Assembly (NCBI GenBank): GCA_964519345.1
Contig: CAZFKX010000020.1
Coordinates: 14,781-78,780 of the forward strand
Direction: 5' to 3'
Length of the DNA stretch: 64,000 nt
From: Persephonella sp964519345
Lineage (GTDB): Bacteria > Aquificota > Aquificia > Aquificales > Hydrogenothermaceae
The notes beneath the pieces are model-generated. The model had not been told where the DNA came from and did no database searches. It saw only the letters and a program-made list of their open reading frames with translations. The stretch's first letter is position 1. Every line of letters begins with the position of its first letter. The position numbers were made by a program, and so were the translations under genes. This document shows positions 26,413 to 35,419 of this stretch, piece by piece.

Positions 26413-27855
26413 ATGAGAAGAACTAAAATAGTGGCAACTCTTGGTCCTGCAACAAGCTCAGAGGATATGATACAGAAGTTAATACTTGCAGGTGTTGATG
26501 TTTTTAGATTTAATTTCTCACATGGAGATCATGAGATACACCTCCAGAATCTTAAAAAGGTAAGGGATTTATCTAAAAAATCTGGAAAACCTATCGCTGT
26601 TCTTCAGGATCTATCCGGACCAAAAATTAGAATTGGGGTTGTCGAGGAACCTTTTTACCTTCATTTTGAAGAGAAAATAAGAATTGTCAAAGAAGACGTT
26701 GTAGGAAATAAGGAAAGGATAAGCATAAACTATCCAGAGATTTTAGATCAGCTTGAAAAGGGAAGCTATATCTACATATCAGACGGTTCAATAAGACTTC
26801 AGGTGATTGATAAAGATATAGACGGCATAACAGCAAAGGTGATAGTTGGAGGCATGGTATCTTCAAGGAAAGGCATTAACTTTCCAAACGTAAAACTGAA
26901 TATACCCTCAATTACAGAAAAAGATAAAAAAGATATAAAGTTTGCAATAGAGGAAGAGTTTGATCTGATAGCTCTATCTTTTGTAAAAACGGCTGAAGAT
27001 GTAATACAGGCTAAAGAGATAATAAAATCTTACGGTGGTGATACCCCTTTGTTTGCAAAAATAGAAAAACATGAGGCTATTGAAAATATAGACGGGATTA
27101 TTGAAGTGTCCGACGGAATTATGGTAGCAAGGGGAGACCTTGGCGTAGAGATAGACATGGAAAAAGTACCTGTTTTACAGAAAATGATAATAAAAAAAGC
27201 TAATGAAAAGGGTAAACCTGTTATAACTGCAACACAGATGTTAACATCAATGGTATCCTCACCAAGACCAACAAGGGCAGAAGTTTCCGATATAGCAAAT
27301 GCCGTTCTTGACGGAACCGATGCTGTCATGCTTTCTGATGAAACAACAGTGGGAAAGTATCCTGTTGAGGCTGTCAAGGTTATGGAGAAAACCATCTGTG
27401 AAACGGAAAAAGTATATCCATTTTTTACAGAAAAGGAACACATACCAACGGATCCTTCACTTGCTGTAGCCTATGCAAGCAACTCTCTCGCAAAAAATCT
27501 CAACGGAAAGGCTATAGCTGTTTTTACAAAAACAGGCAGAACTGTAAGAAATGTTGCAAAATTCAGACCTAAATGCCCTGTTCTTGCCCTAACGCATGAT
27601 GAAAAAACATTAAGGAGATTGAATATAGTCTGGGGAGTAAAGCCTTATATGGTAGTAAAAGAGGAAAAAGATACAGATAGAATGCTATGTGAGTTTATAG
27701 GCAAAGCTTATACAGAGGATTACAAAACAGATGATATTGTTATCACACTCATAGGATATGTTGGAAGTATCCCTGGATCAACAAATATTATAAGAATATT
27801 AATGGAAGGAGACGTGAAACAGCTTCTTAAAGAATGCAGGATCAGTCCAAGATAA
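26413..27855 (+). CDS. pyk: Pyruvate kinase
   Basis: Transfers phosphate from phosphoenolpyruvate to ADP. The 480-residue protein carries the full barrel signatures: R-R-T-K-I-V-A-T-L-G-P-A, F-R-F-N-F-S-H-G, D-L-S-G-P-K-I-R, F-A-K-I-E-K-H-E-A (catalytic lysine and metal glutamate), M-V-A-R-G-D-L-G-V-E and A-T-Q-M-L-T-S-M. The C-terminal allosteric domain is present (A-V-F-T-K-T-G-R-T). AGAGGT precedes the ATG. It converges with the GGDEF gene, overlapping by 14 bases. No other glycolytic genes are nearby. Confidence 0.97.
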   Translation: MRRTKIVATLGPATSSEDMIQKLILAGVDVFRFNFSHGDHEIHLQNLKKVRDLSKKSGKPIAVLQDLSGPKIRIGVVEEPFYLHFEEKIRIVKEDVVGNKERISINYPEILDQLEKGSYIYISDGSIRLQVIDKDIDGITAKVIVGGMVSSRKGINFPNVKLNIPSITEKDKKDIKFAIEEEFDLIALSFVKTAEDVIQAKEIIKSYGGDTPLFAKIEKHEAIENIDGIIEVSDGIMVARGDLGVEIDMEKVPVLQKMIIKKANEKGKPVITATQMLTSMVSSPRPTRAEVSDIANAVLDGTDAVMLSDETTVGKYPVEAVKVMEKTICETEKVYPFFTEKEHIPTDPSLAVAYASNSLAKNLNGKAIAVFTKTGRTVRNVAKFRPKCPVLALTHDEKTLRRLNIVWGVKPYMVVKEEKDTDRMLCEFIGKAYTEDYKTDDIVITLIGYVGSIPGSTNIIRILMEGDVKQLLKECRISPR

Positions 27856-28858
27856 CCTCAACCCTGTTTTTATTATTTCTTTTTGCTTTATAGAGAGCTC
27901 TATCTGCTCTCTTAATAGCCTCAACAAGGAACTCTCCTTTCTTAAGCTCTGTTATACCAATACTTACAGTAACCTTAAAATCTTCCTCAAACTCAAGGTT
28001 TTCTATCAATCTTCTTATCTTTTCAGCAACCACCTTTGCCTGATCTATATCTGTCTCGGGAAAAAATATAATAAACTCTTCTCCACCCCATCTAACAAAA
28101 AGATCTTTCTTCCTTATATTATCTTTAATAACATTGACTATCTTTTTCAAAACTTTATCTCCAACATTGTGTCCGTAAGTATCATTTATTTTTTTAAAAT
28201 CATCTATATCCATTATCATGAAAGATGCGGGAAATATATCTTTCCTGTTTATAATTGAGTTATATATAGCTATAAAAGATCTTCTATTAAGAACCTTAGT
28301 AAGCGGATCGTAATGTGCCTGAAACTCAAGTTTTCCTTTAACTTCTCTTTTTGCGATAATAACAAGTATCCCTAAAACAATAAATGTAAGAATTCCATTT
28401 ATACTAAAAATAACTATAAAATAGCTTATATTTTCTTCAGAAAGCTTTTGATACCTATACGTAATCTCATTTGCCATATACCAGCATCTTTCAGAAACTC
28501 CTATTAATCTCTCCGAATCTGCACCATCATATATTAACTTCTTAACATCCTCCCAGCAACTTTTCAGCTTTCCAGCCTCAGAATGTCCAGACGTTAAAGG
28601 AAGATAGAGATATTTTTCTTTATCAACAAGATTTCTCACATAGTAATCAACTATATCAATCAGCTTTTCAGGGGGTGATTCTGTTAAAGATAGTTTCACT
28701 ATCCTTTGTATATTTCCTCTTATCTTCCCTGAAAGGTTTATAACCTCACTTGATTTTTTAATATTATTCATCATAAAAAACAGGAAAATATTGTTCACAA
28801 GTATCAAACTTATCAAGACAAATATCAGAATGAAGATCTTTTTTGATATAGTTCCCAT
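27842..28858 (-). CDS. Membrane-anchored diguanylate cyclase (GGDEF)
   Basis: Makes cyclic di-GMP. The 338-residue protein has two membrane segments (about residues 7-30 and 145-169) enclosing a periplasmic helical sensor of about 115 residues, then a GGDEF domain. The active site is G-G-E-E-F (258-262). The inhibitory I-site R-K-K-D (249-252) sits five residues before it, so product feedback is likely. The sensor begins I-N-L-S-G-K-I-R-G-N-I-Q-R, resembling PilJ/NarX-type four-helix sensors. The ligand is unknown. Link to surface polysaccharide control is plausible but not shown. Confidence 0.92.
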   Translation of the reverse strand: MGTISKKIFILIFVLISLILVNNIFLFFMMNNIKKSSEVINLSGKIRGNIQRIVKLSLTESPPEKLIDIVDYYVRNLVDKEKYLYLPLTSGHSEAGKLKSCWEDVKKLIYDGADSERLIGVSERCWYMANEITYRYQKLSEENISYFIVIFSINGILTFIVLGILVIIAKREVKGKLEFQAHYDPLTKVLNRRSFIAIYNSIINRKDIFPASFMIMDIDDFKKINDTYGHNVGDKVLKKIVNVIKDNIRKKDLFVRWGGEEFIIFFPETDIDQAKVVAEKIRRLIENLEFEEDFKVTVSIGITELKKGEFLVEAIKRADRALYKAKRNNKNRVEVILD

Positions 28859-28961
28859 TATTAATCAATTTATAATAATAAAATTTTCTGTCTTTTATAA
28901 ACTTTTACATATAAACTTTTATAAAAAATAATCTTGTTTCAACTATTAATGATAATTAATA

Positions 28962-30476
28962 TTAAAACTTTTTTCCAACTGTTTTAATAAAAAATATAAA
29001 ACTGCTCTCTTTAAGAAAATACGAAAGAACGAAATAAACTGCTATTCCAATAAAAACCCCCCCAAAAACCTGAAATGCTTTACACGACACGCTTTCTTTG
29101 AATATATAAACGGAAAGAGCCATAAATAAAGATGCAGTTGTAACCTTAATAAAAGTTTTCAAAATATCCTTTTTATCTATACTGAACTTTGATTTTTTAT
29201 AGAGGTAAAATAGACCGGCGGTTCCGCCTATTGAAGAAGCCACAGCAAGACCAAAAACTCCCCATCCAAGTAAAAATCCTAAAAAAACAGCAAAAAATAT
29301 ACTTACTACAAGACCAAAAATAGTCGAGTTAAGAGGCGTTTTCATATCTCCTACAGCAAAAAAAGCACTTTTAAAAGGTCTTGTTAAAGCATAACCTGTA
29401 AGACCTAAGGAATATCCTGCAAGGGCGTAATAGGTCATAACAACATTTTCATGATCAAATGCACCTCTCATAAGAAGAAGCTCTATAATTTCTTTTCCCA
29501 GAACTATCATTCCTGCCGTTGAAGGTATAGATATAAAGACGGCAAGTTTTATGCCATTGTTGAGATCCCTCCTGAAACTATCCATATCTCTTTTTGAGAA
29601 ATACTTTGAAAGAGATACAAGAAGAGCATTTCCCAGACCTATAGCAAAAAGTCCGAGAGGAAGTTGGAATATCCTGTTTCCATAATACAGATATGATACA
29701 GCACCACCTATAAGAAAAGAAGCTATTACTGTATCTATGATAAATGCAAACTGACTTACACCAAAAGAGCTAAAAGCGGGAATCATCCTTTTGAATGTAT
29801 CTCTTATTCTTGAATGAAAATCAAGGGAAAACCTCAACCTTATACCTTCCTTGTAAGCAAAAACAACCTGAAGTACAACCTGAAGAACCCCTCCCAAAAG
29901 AGCCCCTAAAGCTAAAGCATATATCCCATAATACTGTGATAGTAAAACTGCAGAAAATATAAAAGATAAATTCAAAAGGGCTGGAGAAACAGCAGGAATA
30001 AAAAATCTGTCTTTCATATTAAGCAGTGCCATAAAAAAAGATACCCAGCCTACAAGTATAAGATAAGGGAAAACGATCCTTACAAGATTTACAGCCTCAT
30101 CAAAATTCCCCTTTTGAACAAAACCTGGTGCTATTATACTTATAAAAAAATCAGCAAAAACAATAACAACAGCAGTTATAATTGAAAGGCATAATGTGTA
30201 ATAGGTAAAAAGAGAGGATGCAAATCTATCAGCCGATTCTTTAGATCTATTTTTCTCCTCTGTATAAACTGGTATAAACGCGGCATTAAAACTTCCCTCT
30301 CCAATAAGCTGTCTTAGAGTATTCGGAAGCCTCCATGCAACAAAAAAAGCATCAGTTAATGGATTGGCACCAAAAATAAAAGCTATAACAGCATCCCTTA
30401 AATAACCTAAGATCCTGCTGATAAAAGTAGCTGCTGAAAATGCAGCAGTATTCAGGACAAACCTGTCTTTTTTCAA
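28962..30476 (-). CDS. murJ: Lipid II flippase MurJ
   Basis: MOP-superfamily flippase that moves lipid-linked peptidoglycan precursor across the inner membrane. The 504-residue protein has about 14 membrane segments. It starts with N-T-A-A-F-S-A-A-T-F-I-S-R-I-L-G-Y-L-R-D and contains A-F-F-V-A-W-R-L-P-N-T-L-R-Q-L-I-G-E-G-S-F-N-A-A-F-I-P-V, both strong MurJ (MviN) signatures. The start is TTG at 30476 with AGGTGA 5 bases upstream. It follows the BsuPI-like gene by 25 bases on the same strand. Confidence 0.95.
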   Translation of the reverse strand: MKKDRFVLNTAAFSAATFISRILGYLRDAVIAFIFGANPLTDAFFVAWRLPNTLRQLIGEGSFNAAFIPVYTEEKNRSKESADRFASSLFTYYTLCLSIITAVVIVFADFFISIIAPGFVQKGNFDEAVNLVRIVFPYLILVGWVSFFMALLNMKDRFFIPAVSPALLNLSFIFSAVLLSQYYGIYALALGALLGGVLQVVLQVVFAYKEGIRLRFSLDFHSRIRDTFKRMIPAFSSFGVSQFAFIIDTVIASFLIGGAVSYLYYGNRIFQLPLGLFAIGLGNALLVSLSKYFSKRDMDSFRRDLNNGIKLAVFISIPSTAGMIVLGKEIIELLLMRGAFDHENVVMTYYALAGYSLGLTGYALTRPFKSAFFAVGDMKTPLNSTIFGLVVSIFFAVFLGFLLGWGVFGLAVASSIGGTAGLFYLYKKSKFSIDKKDILKTFIKVTTASLFMALSVYIFKESVSCKAFQVFGGVFIGIAVYFVLSYFLKESSFIFFIKTVGKKF

Positions 30477-30501
30477 CTATTTCACCTGAGTAGTATGAGG
30501 A

Positions 30502-30936
30502 TCATTTAGTTTCCTTCTTTGATGTTTCCGCCACCCCAGGTTTCACTTTTATTTTAGAAATAAGGAAAACTCTTTTTCCATTTTTGAATACTGTAAGCCT
30601 TATAGCATAATCTCCAGAAGGAACTATCTCCCCATGAAAATCTTTAAGATCCCAACACCATTTTTTTTCTTCGTAAGGTCTTATCTCCAGAATTCTCTGT
30701 GCAGCTATTGGAGAGAAAACTATCTTGTCAAAATCTTCATCTTCAAAAACTGCCCATGGTGCCGAAGATGGAAGGTATATAGTTTTATCAGAATTATTAA
30801 CAAAATGAAAACATACCTTTTCGTCTTTATTGATAATTTCCTTTTCTGGCTTAAATTCTAATTCTTCAGTAAGGTTGGCTGAAGATATAGAGAAAATGAT
30901 CAGAATGTGAAAAATTAGCATTTTAAACTTTCTCAT
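30502..30936 (-). CDS. Secreted BsuPI-like (proteinase-inhibitor fold) protein
   Basis: A 144-residue exported protein with an N-terminal signal peptide (about residues 1-20, ending S-S-A-N). It has one beta-sandwich domain with the BsuPI pattern: F-x-F/V-N-N-S-x-K-x-I-Y, P-Y-E-E-K-K-W-C-W-D and P-x-G-D-Y-A-I-R-L-T-V. The family is named after a Bacillus intracellular proteinase inhibitor, but most members have no known function, so I infer only a periplasmic or surface binding protein. AAGGGGAT precedes the ATG. It may be co-transcribed with murJ downstream. Confidence 0.7.
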   Translation of the reverse strand: MRKFKMLIFHILIIFSISSANLTEELEFKPEKEIINKDEKVCFHFVNNSDKTIYLPSSAPWAVFEDEDFDKIVFSPIAAQRILEIRPYEEKKWCWDLKDFHGEIVPSGDYAIRLTVFKNGKRVFLISKIKVKPGVAETSKKETK

Positions 30937-31016
30937 TTAAATCCCCTTAATATTATAATTAAATCCTAACAGTTTTAAATTTTATATAAAAATAAAAAAA
31001 TTTCAAAGGAGAAACA

Positions 31017-32360
31017 ATGTACAGAGTTGCAATTATTGGAAGACCTAATGTTGGTAAGTCTTCCCTTTTTAACAGAATTATCGGAAAAAGAAAAGCTATA
31101 GTTGAAAATATTCCTGGTGTTACACGGGACAGAATTGTTTCTACCGCTGAATGGAGAGGTATAACATTTGAAGTTGTTGATACAGGGGGCTACATAGAAA
31201 GCGATAAAGACTCTTTTTCTCCTTACATTAGAAAGCAGGTAGAAAAAGAGCTTGAACTTTCTGACGCCTTCATTCTTGTTGTTGACGGAAAAGAGGGATT
31301 AACTCCAGCTGACAAGGAGATAGCAAAGATACTCCATAGAACAGACAAACCTGTCTATGTTGCTGTAAACAAAATAGACAATCCCCAGATGGAAAAGGCT
31401 GTATATGAATTCTATGAGCTTGGCTTTGAAAAAGTATTTCCTGTTTCGTCAATCCAGAAATATGGAGTTGCAGACCTTTTAGATGCTGTAGTTCAGGATA
31501 TACCCGAATTTGAGAAAGAAGCCTTAAGGGAAATCAGTGAAGGGGAAAAGAGATCTGATATTATAAAAGTAGCGATTGTTGGAAAACCAAATGCAGGCAA
31601 ATCTTCCCTTTTAAATGCAATATTAGGCGAAGAAAGAGCTGTAGTATCTGACATACCGGGAACAACAAGGGATGTCATTGACACACTATTTCAATGGAAA
31701 GATCACAAATTTTTATTTCTGGACACAGCAGGTCTTAGAAAAAAATCAAAAGTTGACTATGGTTTGGAATTCTTTAGTGTAGGCAGAACACTTGATGCTA
31801 TAAAAAAGGCGGATGTCATCCTTCACGTTATCGATGCCCAGCAGGGAGCAACGGAACAGGATACAAAAATAGCCCACCTCATACAGAAATATACCAAGCC
31901 TGCAGTTTTAGTCATAAACAAAATAGATACAATCCCACCTAACACAGAAATTCTAAACAGGATAAAGAATCAGGTAAAAAACAAACTATACTTTATTCCT
32001 TATGCACCTGTTGTTTTAACTTCTGCCAAAAACAGAAAAGGAATAAAAGATCTTCTAAAGGAGATTATCGACGTGTACAACCAATCCTGGAAAAGGGTTG
32101 GGACAGGACAGCTCAATAGAGCTATCAAACAGATACTGTCCCTCAGGCAACCTCCATCCTACCATGGTAAACCGCTAAAGATTTACTATGCTACCCAGCT
32201 TGAGGGAAAACCACCATGTTTTCTTCTATTTGTCAATTATCCTGAAGGATTTAAAGAACATTTTTTAAGATTCCTTGAAAATAATCTAAGAACAGTCTTG
32301 GGTTTAGAAAAAGCTCCAATAAAGCTTTTGCTAAGAGGCAAGGAAGAGAGAAGAGATTGA
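31017..32360 (+). CDS. der: Ribosome-assembly GTPase Der (EngA)
   Basis: Essential GTPase with two tandem G domains that helps mature the 50S subunit. The 447-residue protein has P-loops G-R-P-N-V-G-K-S (about residue 8) and G-K-P-N-A-G-K-S (about 190). Each is followed by its D-T-G-G / D-T-A-G switch and N-K-I-D specificity motifs, and then a C-terminal KH-like domain with P-P-S-Y-H-G-K-P and F-V-N-Y-P-E. Length is typical. AAAGGAGA precedes the ATG. Confidence 0.97.
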   Translation: MYRVAIIGRPNVGKSSLFNRIIGKRKAIVENIPGVTRDRIVSTAEWRGITFEVVDTGGYIESDKDSFSPYIRKQVEKELELSDAFILVVDGKEGLTPADKEIAKILHRTDKPVYVAVNKIDNPQMEKAVYEFYELGFEKVFPVSSIQKYGVADLLDAVVQDIPEFEKEALREISEGEKRSDIIKVAIVGKPNAGKSSLLNAILGEERAVVSDIPGTTRDVIDTLFQWKDHKFLFLDTAGLRKKSKVDYGLEFFSVGRTLDAIKKADVILHVIDAQQGATEQDTKIAHLIQKYTKPAVLVINKIDTIPPNTEILNRIKNQVKNKLYFIPYAPVVLTSAKNRKGIKDLLKEIIDVYNQSWKRVGTGQLNRAIKQILSLRQPPSYHGKPLKIYYATQLEGKPPCFLLFVNYPEGFKEHFLRFLENNLRTVLGLEKAPIKLLLRGKEERRD

Positions 32361-32402
32361 CTTTCCCTTTCATTCTAAATAAGTTAAAAATGGAGGGAAA
32401 GT

Positions 32403-33869
32403 ATGGAAAAAGATTCAAACCTTATAGTGGTATCTGCCGTTTTGCCTATTCATATTAAAAAAGAAGATGGAAAATACACAGTTCACATATCTCCTGGCGG
32501 ACTTGTTACAGCATTAAAACAGGTTCTTCACAAAAGAAAAGCTATCTGGATTGGATGGGCAGGTTCAGAAAAAATAACCCCAAAAATGAAGAATATTATA
32601 TTTGAAGAAGGTAAAAAAGAGGGATTCCTCCTATACCCTGTATCTCTCACGGAAAAGGAGATAGACCACTTTTTTAACGGGTTTTCAAACGGCATAATAT
32701 GGCCTATGTTTCATACATTTCAGTATTTCTGCAGATTTGAACCAGAATACTGGAAAGCATACAAAGAAGTAAATAAAAAGTTTGCAAGGTATATAAAGAG
32801 TATATCAACAGAAAAAGATCTTATATGGGTGCATGATTACCACTTTTTTCTACTTCCACACTATATTGAAAAGCTTGGACTAATAAGGAAAACAGCCTTT
32901 TTCCTTCACATACCATTTCCAAACCCAGAACTATTTTTTAAAATACCATGGAGGGTTGAAATACTCAAAAGTATGCTTAGATATGATCTGATAGGATTTC
33001 ACACGTTTATAGATAGAAAAAATTTCCTTGACTGTATAGATGAGCTCGTTGATGGGGTAAATATCTTATCAACAGAACCTGTAACAGAGATACTTTATGA
33101 AGGAAAAAAGGTAAAAATAGGCGTTTTCCCTATAAGTGTAGATTTTAACTACTACAGTTCTCTATCGGAAAAAACAGAAATGAACAAATTTCCATTTAAA
33201 AATGTAAACGTTATTTTGGGGATAGACAGACTTGATTATACTAAAGGTCTAATACAGAAAATAAGATCTTTTAAAAAGTTTCTCGAAAAATACCCAGAAT
33301 TTCATAAAAAAGTCGTTCTTGTTCAGGCTGTTGCACCAAATATAAAAAAACTTCCAGAGTACGATCAGTTAAAAAAAGAACTTGAACATCTTATAAGTGA
33401 GACGAACGGAAAGTTTGGAACACCAGACTGGACGCCTATATATTACTACCCAAGAAGAATGCCTTTTGATAACCTTATAAACTACTACAGATTTTCAGAT
33501 GTATGCTGGGTCAACTCTATTAAAGATGGAATGAACCTCGTAGCTAAAGAGTATATAGCCTGTCAGGTTGAAAATAAAGGTGCTCTTATGCTGAGTGAGT
33601 TTACAGGAGCAGCAGCAGAACTCAGAGATTACGCCTGTCTTGTAAACCCATACGATATTGAAGGATCAGCAGACGCCTTAAGAAGAGTTATAACAAAGGA
33701 TCCTTTAAAAAAAGAGACAAAGATGAAAAAAATGAGGAATCATATCAAACATTACGATATATCATGGTGGGGAAATACTATACTTGAGACAGCCTTTGGC
33801 AAAAAGATTATAGATTTTCCAGAACTTGAAGAAGATATACCTTTACATGAGCTTTTAAAGGGTTTTTGA
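32403..33869 (+). CDS. GT20 glycosyltransferase (trehalose-6-phosphate synthase-like, altered acceptor site)
   Basis: A 488-residue GT-B enzyme of the OtsA/GgpS family, which joins nucleotide-activated glucose to a phosphorylated acceptor. The donor half is intact: H-D-Y-H near D145, I-D-R276-L-D-Y-T-K281-G, and K-D375-G-M-N-L-V-A-K-E. The acceptor half differs from OtsA. The N-terminal S-N-R motif, whose Arg binds the glucose-6-phosphate phosphate, reads S11-A-V13, and the Y-Y of D-E-Y-Y-N-Q-F-S-N reads F90-F91. Trehalose-6-phosphate is therefore uncertain as product; a glucosylglycerol-phosphate-type or other acceptor is possible. No OtsB-like phosphatase is adjacent. ATGGAGGGAAAGT gives a good ribosome site. 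Confidence 0.82.
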   Translation: MEKDSNLIVVSAVLPIHIKKEDGKYTVHISPGGLVTALKQVLHKRKAIWIGWAGSEKITPKMKNIIFEEGKKEGFLLYPVSLTEKEIDHFFNGFSNGIIWPMFHTFQYFCRFEPEYWKAYKEVNKKFARYIKSISTEKDLIWVHDYHFFLLPHYIEKLGLIRKTAFFLHIPFPNPELFFKIPWRVEILKSMLRYDLIGFHTFIDRKNFLDCIDELVDGVNILSTEPVTEILYEGKKVKIGVFPISVDFNYYSSLSEKTEMNKFPFKNVNVILGIDRLDYTKGLIQKIRSFKKFLEKYPEFHKKVVLVQAVAPNIKKLPEYDQLKKELEHLISETNGKFGTPDWTPIYYYPRRMPFDNLINYYRFSDVCWVNSIKDGMNLVAKEYIACQVENKGALMLSEFTGAAAELRDYACLVNPYDIEGSADALRRVITKDPLKKETKMKKMRNHIKHYDISWWGNTILETAFGKKIIDFPELEEDIPLHELLKGF

Positions 33870-34298
33870 GTCTATAATAAATGTAACAGGTCCATCGTTC
33901 TCTATTAAAACCTTCATATCAGCTGCAAAAACTCCAGTTTTTACAGTTATATATTCCGACAATCTCTCAACAAATATTTCATAAAGCTCCCTGGCTCTTT
34001 CAGGATTTTCAGCATTATCAAAAGACGGTCTTCTACCTTTCTTTACATTACCGGCAAGTGTAAACTGTGATATAACAATTGCCTCTCCTTTTATATCAAT
34101 AACAGAAAGATTCATTTTTCCATTATCATCTTCAAAAATTCTCAAAAAAGGAATTTTTCTTAACAGTTTATCAATATCAGCCTCCGTATCTCCCTTTACA
34201 ATACCTAAAAGTATATTTAAACCCCTTCCTATCTCAGCTACAATCCTACCCTCAACCTCTACGTAAGATCTGCTTACTCTCTGAATGACAGCTATCAT
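33855..34298 (-). CDS. dtd: D-aminoacyl-tRNA deacylase
   Basis: Removes D-amino acids (and glycine from tRNA-Ala) mischarged onto tRNA. The 147-residue product starts M-I-A-V-I-Q-R-V-S and has both invariant active-site motifs: I-S-Q-F-T-L-A and N-D-G-P-V-T-F-I-I-D-S. Length is exactly that of the family (about 145-150). GGTGG precedes the ATG. Its 3' end overlaps the convergent GT20 gene by 15 bases. Confidence 0.97.
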   Translation of the reverse strand: MIAVIQRVSRSYVEVEGRIVAEIGRGLNILLGIVKGDTEADIDKLLRKIPFLRIFEDDNGKMNLSVIDIKGEAIVISQFTLAGNVKKGRRPSFDNAENPERARELYEIFVERLSEYITVKTGVFAADMKVLIENDGPVTFIIDSKTL

Positions 34299-34337
34299 CT
34301 TCCACCCACCTCATTGAACAACTATATTATAAATGTG

Positions 34338-35024
34338 ATGGGCCTATTTTTTGAAGATAAAAACTTAAAGGACAGGTTTTACGTATTTAAAAACAGGGAA
34401 GATGCTGGAGAAAAACTGGCTAAATTTCTAAAAGACATTATAGAAAAGGACAGTATAGTACTTGCAGTTCCATCAGGAGGTGTTCCTGTTGGAATAAAAA
34501 TAGCTGAAAAACTAAACATTCCATTTGACCTAATCCTTGTTAAAAAACTTACATACCCATGGAATCCTGAGGCAGGTTTTGGAGCTATTACTGTAGAAGG
34601 AGATACATTTATAAATGAAAAGGCTGTAAAAGAGGCTGGTATTACAGAAAATATAATAAATGAACAGAAAGAGATAACTATTAATATACTGAAAGAAAGG
34701 GATAAAAAATTCAGAAAGAACAAACCTTTCCCCGATGTAAGGAATAAAACTGTCATTATTGTTGACGATGGTCTTGCCTCAGGTTACACAATGCTTGCAG
34801 CAATAAGCATGGTAAAAAAAAGAAAACCTGGAAAAATTATAATAGCCGTTCCAACATGTTCAAAATCTTCCATTGAAAAGATTATAGATAAAGCAGATCT
34901 GGTTTTTTGTCTTAATCACAGAACAGGGTATCCCTATGCTGTGGCAGATGCTTACGAGGAATGGTACGACCTTTCAGATCAGGATGTTTTATACTATCTA
35001 AGAAAGGAGGAGAAAAATGCTTAA
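34338..35024 (+). CDS. Phosphoribosyltransferase-family protein
   Basis: A type I PRTase-fold protein of about 228 residues. The PRPP loop is V-I-I-V-D-D-G-L-A-S-G-Y-T-M. The substrate half has V-L-A-V-P-S-G-G-V-P-V-G and a G-A-I-T-V-E-G-D segment. This matches the stand-alone family often annotated as putative phosphoribosyl transferase (Rv0571c-like), whose substrate is not known. The start is ambiguous: TTG 34314 or ATG 34338; neither has a ribosome site, so a leaderless mRNA is possible. It overlaps yjbQ by 8 bases and heads a three-gene operon with yjbQ and aguB. Confidence 0.8.
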   Translation: MGLFFEDKNLKDRFYVFKNREDAGEKLAKFLKDIIEKDSIVLAVPSGGVPVGIKIAEKLNIPFDLILVKKLTYPWNPEAGFGAITVEGDTFINEKAVKEAGITENIINEQKEITINILKERDKKFRKNKPFPDVRNKTVIIVDDGLASGYTMLAAISMVKKRKPGKIIIAVPTCSKSSIEKIIDKADLVFCLNHRTGYPYAVADAYEEWYDLSDQDVLYYLRKEEKNA

Positions 35025-35415
35025 GTATATTGAGGTTGTAACCCAAAAAAGAACTCATTTTGAAGATATAACAGACGCTGTACAGGAAGTTATAGATGAA
35101 AGCGGAATAAAAGAAGGAATATGCTATATTTACGTCCCACATACAACAGCTGGGCTTTTTATTAATGAAAATGCGGATCCTGATGTAAAATGGGATATAG
35201 AAAAAACGCTTGATAAACTTGTACCATGGGAAGATCAGTATAAACATACAGAAGGAAACGCAGCAGCACATATAAAATCTGTTCTTACAGGAAACTCGTT
35301 ATACATACCTATAAAAAATGGTAAACTTTTACTTGGAATATGGCAGGGAATATTCTTTGCCGAGTTTGACGGACCAAGGGATAGGAAAGTTATAATTAAA
35401 ATAATAGAGGGATAG
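35017..35415 (+). CDS. YjbQ-family protein (secondary thiamine-phosphate synthase-like)
   Basis: A compact 132-residue beta-rich protein of the UPF0047/YjbQ family. Conserved blocks are H-T-T-A-G-L-F-I-N-E-N-A-D-P-D-V, E-G-N-A-A-A-H-I-K-S, and L-G-I-W-Q-G-I-F-F-A-E-F-D-G-P-R. Some members show weak thiamine-phosphate synthase activity, but the physiological role is unknown. AAAGGAGGAG precedes the ATG, and the stop is followed 4 bases later by the aguB start. Confidence 0.88.
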   Translation: MLKYIEVVTQKRTHFEDITDAVQEVIDESGIKEGICYIYVPHTTAGLFINENADPDVKWDIEKTLDKLVPWEDQYKHTEGNAAAHIKSVLTGNSLYIPIKNGKLLLGIWQGIFFAEFDGPRDRKVIIKIIEG

Positions 35416-35419
35416 TAAA

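Noticed and set aside
27030..27443. 137-codon minus-strand frame
   Set aside because: Antisense inside pyk, whose barrel motifs are intact; no independent coding signal.
32403..33869. Simple assignment as trehalose-6-phosphate synthase otsA
   Set aside because: Acceptor-site Arg and Tyr are replaced and no otsB is nearby, so I kept only the GT20 family call.
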